Below are positions 6,029-11,577 of a DNA stretch of 11,577 bases, piece after piece. This DNA comes from CAZXCQ01 sp964639275 (GTDB lineage Bacteria > Desulfobacterota > DSM-4660 > Desulfatiglandales > Desulfatiglandaceae). How positions within the stretch are numbered: the stretch's first letter is position 1; each line of letters begins with the position of its first letter. A program made the position numbers and the translations under genes. The notes below the pieces were generated by a model. The model was not told where the DNA came from, ran no database searches, and was given only the letters and a program-made list of their open reading frames with translations. The stretch covers positions 1 through 11,577 of the forward strand of contig CAZXCQ010000200.1 of NCBI GenBank assembly GCA_964639275.1, read 5' to 3'.

Positions 6029-6312
6029 TGATTTCCGAAATGGACATATTATACAAAAATCGGCTCAGGGTAGAGAACTGCATCTGCACCATCATCGATG
6101 TGCACAAGAGCATCAATAACAGGATCGAAAACGAGGAACTCCTTGCCCATTTTGAGGCCTTGGGCAAGGCCATCGAGGCCCTGGATATGAGTAAGGTCTC
6201 GGAAGGGGATATCTTGATGGTTGAAAAGGCCACAAACGCCCTGCTGGGAGAATTTAATTCCCTCTTTGAAACCGGGCAATTTGGCCACGTTTACGAAGAA
6301 CTCAAGAACTAA
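6028..6312 (+). CDS. Small helical protein of unknown function, last gene of the pilT cluster
   Basis: The 94-residue frame begins with GTG at 6028, sharing one base with the preceding TAG stop, which suggests translational coupling. An ATG four codons later (6040) is an alternative start. The protein is acidic and reads as almost entirely amphipathic helices (VENCICTIIDVHKSINN, EELLAHFEALGKAIEALDM, ILMVEKATNALLGEFNSLFE). It has two cysteines (C18 and C20) and no membrane segment or signal peptide. I recognise no family. The size and helical content suit a small adaptor or binding partner of the zinc-ribbon protein or the PilT ATPases, which is inference from position alone. Its stop is 19 bp from the convergent GHMP kinase stop, with no obvious terminator between them. 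Confidence 0.72.
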   Translation: MISEMDILYKNRLRVENCICTIIDVHKSINNRIENEELLAHFEALGKAIEALDMSKVSEGDILMVEKATNALLGEFNSLFETGQFGHVYEELKN

Positions 6313-6331
6313 ACCCACCCTCTATCCTCTA

Positions 6332-7381
6332 TCACCTTACCCCTGCCGGATCCACCGCGCAATCAAGGAGCCTGGCGCCGCTGATAGGTGCCAGGGTCTC
6401 AGCCCATTTCTCTCTTAACCTCCCGATGTCTTCTGTTTCTCCCAGGGCCCAAAGCGAGCCCCCGGCCCCGGCCCCCGCGAACCTGGCCCCGCAGCCGGTA
6501 TGTTGAGCCTGGACCATCATCTTTTCCGTGATCGGTATCACGGCCTCGGGCGTAATCTTTCTGCGCAAGGACATTTCGTCCCGTATAAGGCGAGCCCCCT
6601 CTTTCCAGTCCTGTTCCCTGATGGATTGGGCCAAATGATGAACGATTTCATTGACCTCAAGCCACCCTGCCCTGGTGCGGCCGGAAAGGAAGTCCTTGAC
6701 CCATCTACGGTTGGTTCGGAAGGCAATGTGGCTCTTGCCGCTATAGGCCACCAGGAGTCGTCTTGAAAGTTCTTTTTGTCCCTTTGGGTCAAGGAGGCGG
6801 TCTTTTTTAAAAGGGGTGGTACCGATCCCGTATCGCCATTTCCATTGATGGACCCCGCCATAAACCGCAGCGCCCTGGTCCTGAAGACCACAGTTTCCGC
6901 CGCTCACCCCATCTTCAATATGGTATGCCAGGAGCAGGATTTCCCTCTTTGATAGCTTCCTCCCACCCAACCCGGCAGAGACCTTGGAAAGGGCCTTGAC
7001 AAGGGCGACCAGTGCTGTGCTGGACCCGCCCAGGGCCGATTTTACCGGGGACTGTGAACCAATCCGCACTTCAAGGCCATGGAAGTCAAAGTGGGAACAG
7101 GCCGCAAAAAAGAGGCCAAAGCCAGAATCAAAGGGAAGCCTGTCCGTGGGAAATGTCTCCCCCCGGGAGAACCCGTCTGAGGAGATCCTGACCCAACCGT
7201 CCCTGAAAGGAAAAAGGCTTATAAAGGTCCTCAGCTTCAATGCCACATTGACAGTGGTCGGCTCCACACCGGGCAACGGAATTGCCAGCGCCTTTATGTC
7301 CCATGTGCCCCCGGAGTCAATACGGCATGGGGCAGAGGATGTCACCTGATTATGGGTCAAAAAGTCTCTTACCGAGGTCAT
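6332..7381 (-). CDS. GHMP-family kinase, sugar-kinase-like
   Basis: This 349-residue protein belongs to the GHMP (galacto-, homoserine, mevalonate, phosphomevalonate) ATP-dependent small-molecule kinases. Motif 1 is APCRIDSGGTWD (17-28). Motif 2, the ATP-binding P-x3-GLGSS type, reads SPVKSALGGSSTA (111-123). Motif 3 is GCGARFAGAGAGGSL (296-310). GNCGLQDQGAAVYGG (162-176) resembles the QDQ segment of heptose-phosphate and fucose kinases and suggests a sugar or sugar-phosphate substrate; I cannot specify it. I chose the ATG at 7381 because the SVRDFL...VTSSAPCRID opening fits the family; a TTG at 7417 would add 12 residues without a ribosome-binding site. A GGAGG lies about 13 bases upstream. 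The gene follows a NUDIX hydrolase in the same direction by 90 bp and probably shares its promoter. Confidence 0.82.
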   Translation of the reverse strand: MTSVRDFLTHNQVTSSAPCRIDSGGTWDIKALAIPLPGVEPTTVNVALKLRTFISLFPFRDGWVRISSDGFSRGETFPTDRLPFDSGFGLFFAACSHFDFHGLEVRIGSQSPVKSALGGSSTALVALVKALSKVSAGLGGRKLSKREILLLAYHIEDGVSGGNCGLQDQGAAVYGGVHQWKWRYGIGTTPFKKDRLLDPKGQKELSRRLLVAYSGKSHIAFRTNRRWVKDFLSGRTRAGWLEVNEIVHHLAQSIREQDWKEGARLIRDEMSLRRKITPEAVIPITEKMMVQAQHTGCGARFAGAGAGGSLWALGETEDIGRLREKWAETLAPISGARLLDCAVDPAGVR

Positions 7382-7471
7382 TAGCCCCAAAACCCTCCAT
7401 CTTTTGTAACTTCTCAAAAACCAGGGGGGTGGATGAATTGTGCCATGCCTTTACGCCTCTTCATTGAGATG

Positions 7472-8020
7472 TTACGCTTTTTTCTTTAGCCAGTGGGTCG
7501 CCATGTAGAGGCCGCAGATCGTCTTGCTGTCCTGGATGAGGCCTTCATGGATCATCCGAACCGCCTCGTCCAGTCTCATCTCATGGACACCCAACACCTC
7601 GTCCGCGTCAAGGTCTTGTCTTGCAGGCCTGAGATCACTCGAGAGAAAGATGTGGATCCGCTCGTCTGAATAACCCGGAACAGGTGTGATCTCCCCCAGT
7701 TTTTGCCACATATTTGCTGAAAACCCTGTCTCTTCGATCAGCTCCCGCTTTGCGCAGTCAAGGGGTGTCTCATCGGGATTGAGGGTTCCAGCCGGGATCT
7801 CCCAGACAAAATCGCCTATTGCGTGCCGATACTGTCTGATCAACATCAAGGAATCGTTGTTGGAGATGGGAACGATTGCCGATGCACCGGGGTGGCGAAT
7901 AATGTCCAGATCCACCGCTACCCTGTCCCCAAGGGTGACATTTTCTCTCTGGAGTCGAAATACCTTACCCCGATGCAGGATAGAGATGCTGTTTACCTTT
8001 GCGACCCTGTTCTTGCCCAT
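7472..8020 (-). CDS. NUDIX hydrolase, ADP-ribose pyrophosphatase-like
   Basis: The 182-residue protein fits the usual size of bacterial ADP-ribose pyrophosphatases, which hydrolyse ADP-ribose and related nucleoside diphosphate sugars to AMP and a sugar phosphate. The NUDIX box (residues 78-100) matches GX5EX7REUXEEXGU exactly: G78, E84, R92, E93, E96, E97, G99. LMLIRQYRHAIGDFVWEIPAG just before it is typical of the ADP-ribose subfamily, and PVPGYSDERIHIFL after it agrees. The frame is open upstream to 8272, but the ATG at 8020 with GGGGAG four bases upstream gives the family-typical N-terminus and I use it. The gene is divergent from the beta-helix/glmM operon and precedes the GHMP kinase. 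Substrate assignment is by subfamily resemblance; action on another NDP-sugar is possible. Confidence 0.92.
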   Translation of the reverse strand: MGKNRVAKVNSISILHRGKVFRLQRENVTLGDRVAVDLDIIRHPGASAIVPISNNDSLMLIRQYRHAIGDFVWEIPAGTLNPDETPLDCAKRELIEETGFSANMWQKLGEITPVPGYSDERIHIFLSSDLRPARQDLDADEVLGVHEMRLDEAVRMIHEGLIQDSKTICGLYMATHWLKKKA

Positions 8021-8118
8021 TTGACTCCCCGCATTACTTCGGTTAATTCTTTTGTACCTTCCAACCTGGATATCTTGTAAGCGTTCACCAGAAACGCGGC
8101 GGCCATGATATCGTACCT

Positions 8119-8146
8119 TGTATAGGATGATGGCACAGGAAGTCAA
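8119..8146 (-). promoter_or_regulatory. Candidate promoter of the NUDIX-GHMP kinase unit
   Basis: On the minus strand TTGACT (8146-8141) and TATACA (8124-8119) are separated by 16 bases, about 100 bases upstream of the NUDIX start. The -35 is good and the -10 has two mismatches. It lies back to back with the plus-strand promoter at 8192-8220, consistent with a divergent control region. Confidence 0.45.
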
Positions 8147-8191
8147 GAAACTCCGGCTCGGGATGCAGGGTGGGAACCCGCCTTTTGGTGC

Positions 8192-8220
8192 TTGACAAAA
8201 AATTCTCTTGCGATTATAAG
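8192..8220 (+). promoter_or_regulatory. Strong sigma70-type promoter of the beta-helix protein-glmM operon
   Basis: A perfect TTGACA (8192-8197), a 17-base spacer and TATAAG (8215-8220) form a near-consensus promoter. Transcription would start near 8227, leaving a leader of about 125 nt before the chosen GTG at 8352. Confidence 0.75.
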
Positions 8221-8271
8221 TAGTTCCCGATCTTGGAACAAAAAATCGCAAAGATGGATGGCTTGAAAGCA

Positions 8272-8317
8272 AAGTCCACGGCTCATCACAGAATGGCAGG
8301 TGGACTTCTTTGTTTTT
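8272..8317 (+). terminator. Possible attenuator hairpin in the leader of the glmM operon
   Basis: AAGTCCAC (8272-8279) pairs perfectly with GTGGACTT (8300-8307) around a 20-base loop. A T-rich tail follows (CTTTGTTTTT, 8308-8317). It sits in the leader between the strong promoter and the first start codon, so it could terminate transcription conditionally. The stem is only 8 bp and the T-tract is interrupted, so constitutive termination is unlikely. A second small hairpin (8331-8343, CCTGG/CCGGG) overlaps the start of the Shine-Dalgarno sequence. Confidence 0.4.
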
Positions 8318-8351
8318 GAAAGAGGGACAACCTGGTCACCGGGAGGAAGAA

Positions 8352-9611
8352 GTGGAGCTCATGGCCAAGTGTCATCACAGGATCGTTCAGATTATGGAAA
8401 AGGGAGTGGATATCCCCAACCCCCTGAGCCTTGATGTGGGCGACGAAGTCCAGATTGACAGGATCTCGGGAAACAGGGTCAAGATCTACCCGGGCTGCCG
8501 CATCTATGGTGAGGAAACTGTCATCTCCCCGGGTGTCCAGCTTGGCAGAGAAGGGCCCGTAACCATTGAGGATTGCCAGATCGGACCCCGTGTGGAATTG
8601 AAGGGGGGATATTTCAAAAAGGCAGTCTTTCTTGAAGGCTCTGAGATGGGTCTCGGGGCACACGTCCGCGACGGGTGTATCCTGGAGGAAGAGTCCAGGG
8701 CTGCCCACTGCGTGGGGTTAAAGCAAACGATCCTCTTCCCGTTTGTCACCCTTGGCAGTTTGATCAATTTCTGCGACTGTCTCATGGCCGGGGGGTTCAG
8801 CCGCAGGGAGCACAGTGAGGTGGGAAGCTCATACATTCATTTTAACTTCACCCCGGATGGGGACAAGGCCACCGCATCCCTGATTGGTGACGTCCCCCGG
8901 GGCGTGATGCTCAATCAGCGGCCCATATTCCTGGGGGGCCAGGGCGGCATGGTGGGCCCGCTCCGTGTGGGCTATGGCAACGTGGTGGTGGCGGGCACGA
9001 TCCTGCGTAAGGATTCACCCGAGGATGACCGGCTTATTATTGGTCGGTCTTACCGGGGGAAGGTGACCCGGAGGGTACCCAATCGCTTTCTTGGCCTCTC
9101 CCGTATCATAGAAGGCAATGTCCGTTATCTCGCCAATCTGACGGCCCTGGAGCAATGGTATCTCCATGTCCGAAGGCCGCTCTTTGGTGTGCAGGAATTT
9201 GGGCAACTTGTTTACAAAGGGGCGCTGGAGAAGCTCTCCCTGGCCAGAAAAGAACGGGGCAGGCGCTTGAGGGAGGTGGCCGAGGAGATCCCCGGTGCCC
9301 AAGAGGGGCAAACGGGCAAAATCGGTGTTTCGGTGCCAGCACAGGAGTTTCACGATAGAATTGAAGCGGTGTGCGATCTATTCAGCGATCCCATTCCGGA
9401 CAGGGCGGGAGCGGTTTATCGCGACCGCTTTCTGTCAGAATTCCAAAGGCATATAAAGGGCAGAAACCAGGGCTACATCCAGACGATCCAGGGCCTGCCG
9501 GCATCGGTTTCGCAGCAGGGCACCATCTGGCTCCAGGAGATTGTCCATGAGCTCTGCCGGCAGGTGGCGGTGATCTTGCCATCGATGGGCCTTTTCAAAG
9601 AGGACCGCTAG
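8352..9611 (+). CDS. Left-handed beta-helix protein resembling the acetyltransferase half of GlmU
   Basis: The 419-residue protein has irregular hexapeptide repeats in residues about 40-220 (for example IYPGCRIYGEETVISPGVQL, CQIGPRVELKG, MGLGAHVRDGCILE, VGYGNVVVAGTILRKD), the sign of a left-handed beta-helix. Conserved-looking LGSLINFCDCLMAGG and HSEVGSSYIHFNFTP lie within. Homologues are often labelled UDP-N-acetylglucosamine pyrophosphorylase, but the N-terminal Rossmann domain with its GTRM-type nucleotide loop is absent. A helical C-terminal region of about 190 residues (from about 230) is not part of GlmU. I chose the GTG at 8352 because GGAGG lies five bases upstream; an ATG at 8361 is possible. 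glmM follows 25 bp downstream on the same transcript, so a role in amino-sugar or UDP-GlcNAc metabolism is likely. Acetyltransferase activity is inference. Confidence 0.8.
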   Translation: MELMAKCHHRIVQIMEKGVDIPNPLSLDVGDEVQIDRISGNRVKIYPGCRIYGEETVISPGVQLGREGPVTIEDCQIGPRVELKGGYFKKAVFLEGSEMGLGAHVRDGCILEEESRAAHCVGLKQTILFPFVTLGSLINFCDCLMAGGFSRREHSEVGSSYIHFNFTPDGDKATASLIGDVPRGVMLNQRPIFLGGQGGMVGPLRVGYGNVVVAGTILRKDSPEDDRLIIGRSYRGKVTRRVPNRFLGLSRIIEGNVRYLANLTALEQWYLHVRRPLFGVQEFGQLVYKGALEKLSLARKERGRRLREVAEEIPGAQEGQTGKIGVSVPAQEFHDRIEAVCDLFSDPIPDRAGAVYRDRFLSEFQRHIKGRNQGYIQTIQGLPASVSQQGTIWLQEIVHELCRQVAVILPSMGLFKEDR

Positions 9612-9636
9612 AGGCCTTTGAACCGGGAGAAAAACA

Positions 9637-10992
9637 GTGGGGCGACTATTTGGTACCGACGGGATAAGGGGGGAGGCCAACCAGTATCCAATAGATGCCA
9701 TGACCGCCATTTCCGTGGGCCAGGCCATAAGCCATCTCTTTAAAAGGGAGGGTCGCCAGCCGCGGGTGGTCATGGGAAAAGATACCCGCATTTCAGGCGA
9801 TATGCTGGAGGGGTCACTCGGGGCGGGCATTATTTCAATGGGGGGCAATCCATATCTGGCAGGGGTGCTACCCACACCCGGTGTCGCCTTTGTCGCCCGG
9901 AGCATGGGCGCTGATGCGGGCATCGTGATCTCTGCATCGCACAACCCTTACCCGGACAACGGGATCAAGATCTTTTCTGGCGATGGATTCAAGTTGTCCC
10001 ATGAGCATGAGGGGGCCATAGAGGAGCTTGTGATGGGAGGCAGGCTACCCGGTATGGTTGCATCGGCGAGAGGAATGGGCCGTATCAAGCGGATAGAAGA
10101 CGTCTCCGGGAAATACACGGTTTTCCTAAAAGACACCTTCCCGAGGGGTCTCTCTATGACAGGCGTAAAGATCGTCATTGATACAGCCAATGGGGCAACC
10201 TATCGGGTGGCCCCCGATGTCTTCGCTGAACTGGGGGCCGAGGTCAAGGTGATCCACAACCATCCCAACGGCATCAACATCAATGACCACTGCGGCTCCC
10301 AATACACCCAGGACCTCCAAGAGCAGGTCAAGAGCGGTGGGGCAGACATCGGGCTGGCCTTTGACGGCGATGGCGACCGTCTGATCGCCATAGATGAAAG
10401 GGGGAGAAGAATCACCGGTGACCAGATCATGATCATCTGTGCAAAGGTGCTCAAGGAGGAAGGCAGGTTGAAAAATGATCTGGTTGTCAGCACCATTATG
10501 AGCAATCTGGGCATGAGAGTCGCCTGCAAGAGATTGGGGTTCAAACACCATGCCTCAAAGGTCGGAGACCATCATGTCCTCGAGGATATGAGACGCCTGG
10601 GCGCTGTGGTCGGGGGGGAAGAATCGGGTCACCTGGTCTTTCTTGATCACCACACCACAGGGGATGGGATCCTGGCGGCCATCCAGCTGGTTGCAGCAAT
10701 GCTCAAAGAGGGAAAGGCCGTCTCCAGTCTCGCCGACCAGATGGACCTATACCCCCAGAGGCTGATCAATGTGGCGGTGAGCCGGAAACCCGAGATTCAT
10801 ACCCTGCCACAGGTCGTCGAGGTCATCAGGGAGGTGGAGAGGGAACTGGGGGAAGAGGGACGGGTAGTGGTCCGGTATTCCGGGACAGAGGACCTTTGCC
10901 GCGTCATGGTTGAAGGGCCCACAGAGGATCTTACCGAGAGATACTGCAAACGGGTGGCAGAGGCAGTAGAGGGGGCGTTGGGTAAGACATAA
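9637..10992 (+). CDS. glmM: GlmM, phosphoglucosamine mutase
   Basis: The enzyme interconverts glucosamine-6-phosphate and glucosamine-1-phosphate, the step before GlmU in cytoplasmic UDP-GlcNAc synthesis. The 451 residues match the family length. It opens GRLFGTDGIRGEAN as GlmM does. The phosphoserine loop ISASHNPYPDNGIK carries the active serine S101, the metal loop is DGDGDR (243-248), the sugar-binding loop is GGEESGH (326-332) and the phosphate-binding loop is RYSGTED (413-419). All four are intact, so it should be active; autophosphorylation or a bisphosphate cofactor primes S101 in this family. Translation starts at GTG 9637, with GGGAG seven bases upstream. It lies 25 bp after the beta-helix protein and is probably cotranscribed from the promoter at 8192-8220. 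No T-tailed intrinsic terminator on the plus strand follows directly. Confidence 0.97.
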   Translation: MGRLFGTDGIRGEANQYPIDAMTAISVGQAISHLFKREGRQPRVVMGKDTRISGDMLEGSLGAGIISMGGNPYLAGVLPTPGVAFVARSMGADAGIVISASHNPYPDNGIKIFSGDGFKLSHEHEGAIEELVMGGRLPGMVASARGMGRIKRIEDVSGKYTVFLKDTFPRGLSMTGVKIVIDTANGATYRVAPDVFAELGAEVKVIHNHPNGININDHCGSQYTQDLQEQVKSGGADIGLAFDGDGDRLIAIDERGRRITGDQIMIICAKVLKEEGRLKNDLVVSTIMSNLGMRVACKRLGFKHHASKVGDHHVLEDMRRLGAVVGGEESGHLVFLDHHTTGDGILAAIQLVAAMLKEGKAVSSLADQMDLYPQRLINVAVSRKPEIHTLPQVVEVIREVERELGEEGRVVVRYSGTEDLCRVMVEGPTEDLTERYCKRVAEAVEGALGKT

Positions 10993-11471
10993 GGGTCAAA
11001 GGAGTACGAAATCTTCAAGGTGGGTTTTTATTGAATTGCATAAAACAAGGACCCGCCGATCCGGTAGTGATCCACGGGCCCCTTCAGTGTCTTGGGAAGT
11101 TAAGGCGTTTACATGAACAAGTGAGGTTAAGTTTTTAGTTGACCATCCAACGCATCCATCATATGCCCTGTCAAGTCTCAAAGATGCCGTTATTTTCCTG
11201 ATACAACTCACCTCTCCCTTCTCAGGACGTGATCCGCGGAAAAGATGCACGCACATCCGAGAGCCTTGTTGCTTGAGCGCCACCACAAACTCTCCGTTTC
11301 AAACAATAACCTTTGGAGACCTGTGGTCGTCACACGGTTTTGCTGTTATGGTGTTAAAGTTTTTGGGCGACGCTCGTCTCATGCTTTAATATAAGTCCTC
11401 ACGGAGCGGAATCAAGAGGAGGGTCGCGGAATTTGCCCTCTTTCATAAAGGGCTGTTTATCAATTCCCCTA
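10993..11471. other. Intergenic stretch downstream of glmM, no convincing gene
   Basis: A 96-codon minus-strand frame at 11286-10996 has no ribosome-binding site, no recognisable motif and a mixed composition, so I leave it out. Besides the hairpin at 11049-11081, the stretch has a weak GAGGG/CCCTC hairpin near 11416-11437 but no tRNA-like cloverleaf, no CRISPR-like repeat and no IS terminal repeat that I can see. It could be decayed coding sequence or hold an unrecognised RNA. Confidence 0.5.
11049..11081 (-). terminator. Structured hairpin, possible terminator read leftward
   Basis: GG.CCCG (11049-11055) pairs with CGGG.CC (11075-11081), with an inner GATC/GATC stem (11058-11061 with 11069-11072), giving about ten base pairs with one internal loop and one mismatch. 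On the minus strand it is followed by TTGTTTTA, so it would work best as a terminator for leftward transcription converging on glmM. On the plus strand no T-run follows. Confidence 0.35.
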
Positions 11472-11499
11472 TTGACAGCTTTCGGCTGATCCATATAAA
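11472..11499 (+). promoter_or_regulatory. Promoter-like sequence facing out of the right edge
   Basis: A perfect TTGACA (11472-11477), a 16-base spacer and TATAAA (11494-11499) match the sigma70 consensus well. Whether it drives a gene beyond the window cannot be seen. It lies directly beside the repeat at the right edge. Confidence 0.5.
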
Positions 11500-11500
11500 T

Positions 11501-11577
11501 ACTTGATGAATTCGTAAAAAGTCGGAAATTACCCTTTTTTGTCATTCCTACGAAAGTGACGGATGGAAAGAAAAGAC
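11501..11577. repeat. Probable edge of a dispersed intergenic repeat (REP/MITE-like)
   Basis: The stretch contains ACTTGATGAATTCGTAAAAA followed by TTTTTTGTCATTCC and a short imperfect dyad (GTCATT with AGTGAC, one G-T pair). From memory, closely similar blocks (an 'ACTTGATGA.TTCGTAAAAAGTC' type segment leading into 'GTCATTCCCGCGAAAGCGGGAA') recur between genes in delta-proteobacterial genomes. The copy here is degenerate and is cut by the window edge, so its extent and copy number are not visible. Confidence 0.4.

Noticed and set aside
7382..7471. Short peptides between the NUDIX and GHMP kinase genes (for example the 16-codon ATG frame beginning MKRRKGMAQF)
   Set aside because: None has a ribosome-binding site or recognisable feature; the gap is better read as an intercistronic spacer.
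8021..8272. N-terminal extension of the NUDIX protein up to 8272
   Set aside because: The extra residues are low-complexity basic sequence crossing both divergent promoters; the ATG at 8020 has a proper Shine-Dalgarno sequence and gives the family-typical length.
8227..8300. Possible cyclic-di-GMP (GEMM-I) riboswitch in the leader before the beta-helix gene
   Set aside because: CGCAAAG, a GAAA and GCAAAG-TCCACGG occur in a suggestive order, but the conserved GGGCAAACC and GGACGCAAAGCC blocks and the tetraloop-receptor helix are missing, so the consensus is not met.
10996..11286. 96-codon open frame on the minus strand after glmM
   Set aside because: No ribosome-binding site, no recognised motif and uneven composition; it most likely opens by chance in a non-coding stretch.

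Overview
The window looks like a chromosomal segment of a Desulfobacterota-type (delta-proteobacterial) anaerobe. The basis is the style of the PilT proteins, the pairing of a left-handed-beta-helix protein with GlmM, the GHMP kinase type, and a dispersed 'GTCATTCC...' repeat at the right edge. This placement is inference from protein and repeat style; no rRNA or other marker gene is present.

Left third (1-2617), mobile DNA. Two tyrosine recombinases lie on the minus strand with a 4-base ATGA overlap. The first (420 aa) is complete and keeps all catalytic residues; the second runs off the left edge. This fits the recombinase-in-trio (RIT) arrangement, although the third gene would lie outside the window. 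In front of them, 1540-1650 holds five copies of a TTATGT(G/T)NCC-type motif in both orientations, a 13-bp perfect inverted repeat, a 24-bp perfect palindrome and a site with two inverted 11-base arms around a 6-base spacer. The palindrome sits where homology to an IS21-type IstA transposase stops. The IstA remnant (about 1648-2220, two mutually compensating frameshifts) is itself joined to the N-terminal part of another, unassigned transposase (about 2221-2617, one in-frame stop). The recombinase element therefore seems to have inserted into, or recombined with, an already decayed insertion-sequence graveyard.

Middle (2910-6312), a type IV pilus motor cluster on the plus strand. A good sigma70-like promoter precedes pilT (TTG start), a divergent PilT paralogue, a zinc-ribbon protein with a degenerate receiver-like C-terminus, and a 94-aa helical protein. 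Spacing is tight (11 bp, 32 bp, then a 1-base overlap), so they are probably one transcript. The last two are not recognised pilus proteins and are candidates for regulators or partners of the retraction ATPases.

Right half (6332-10992), nucleotide- and sugar-phosphate metabolism arranged divergently. On the minus strand are a NUDIX ADP-ribose pyrophosphatase-like gene and a GHMP-family sugar kinase, the latter convergent with the pilus cluster. On the plus strand, from a near-consensus promoter and a roughly 125-nt leader with a possible attenuator hairpin, come a left-handed-beta-helix protein resembling the acetyltransferase half of GlmU (no nucleotidyltransferase half) and GlmM, phosphoglucosamine mutase. 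Together they point to UDP-GlcNAc supply for peptidoglycan and lipopolysaccharide.

The last 585 bases (10993-11577) carry no convincing gene. They hold a structured hairpin, an outward-facing promoter and the start of a dispersed repeat. All assignments were made by reading motifs; no database search was run.
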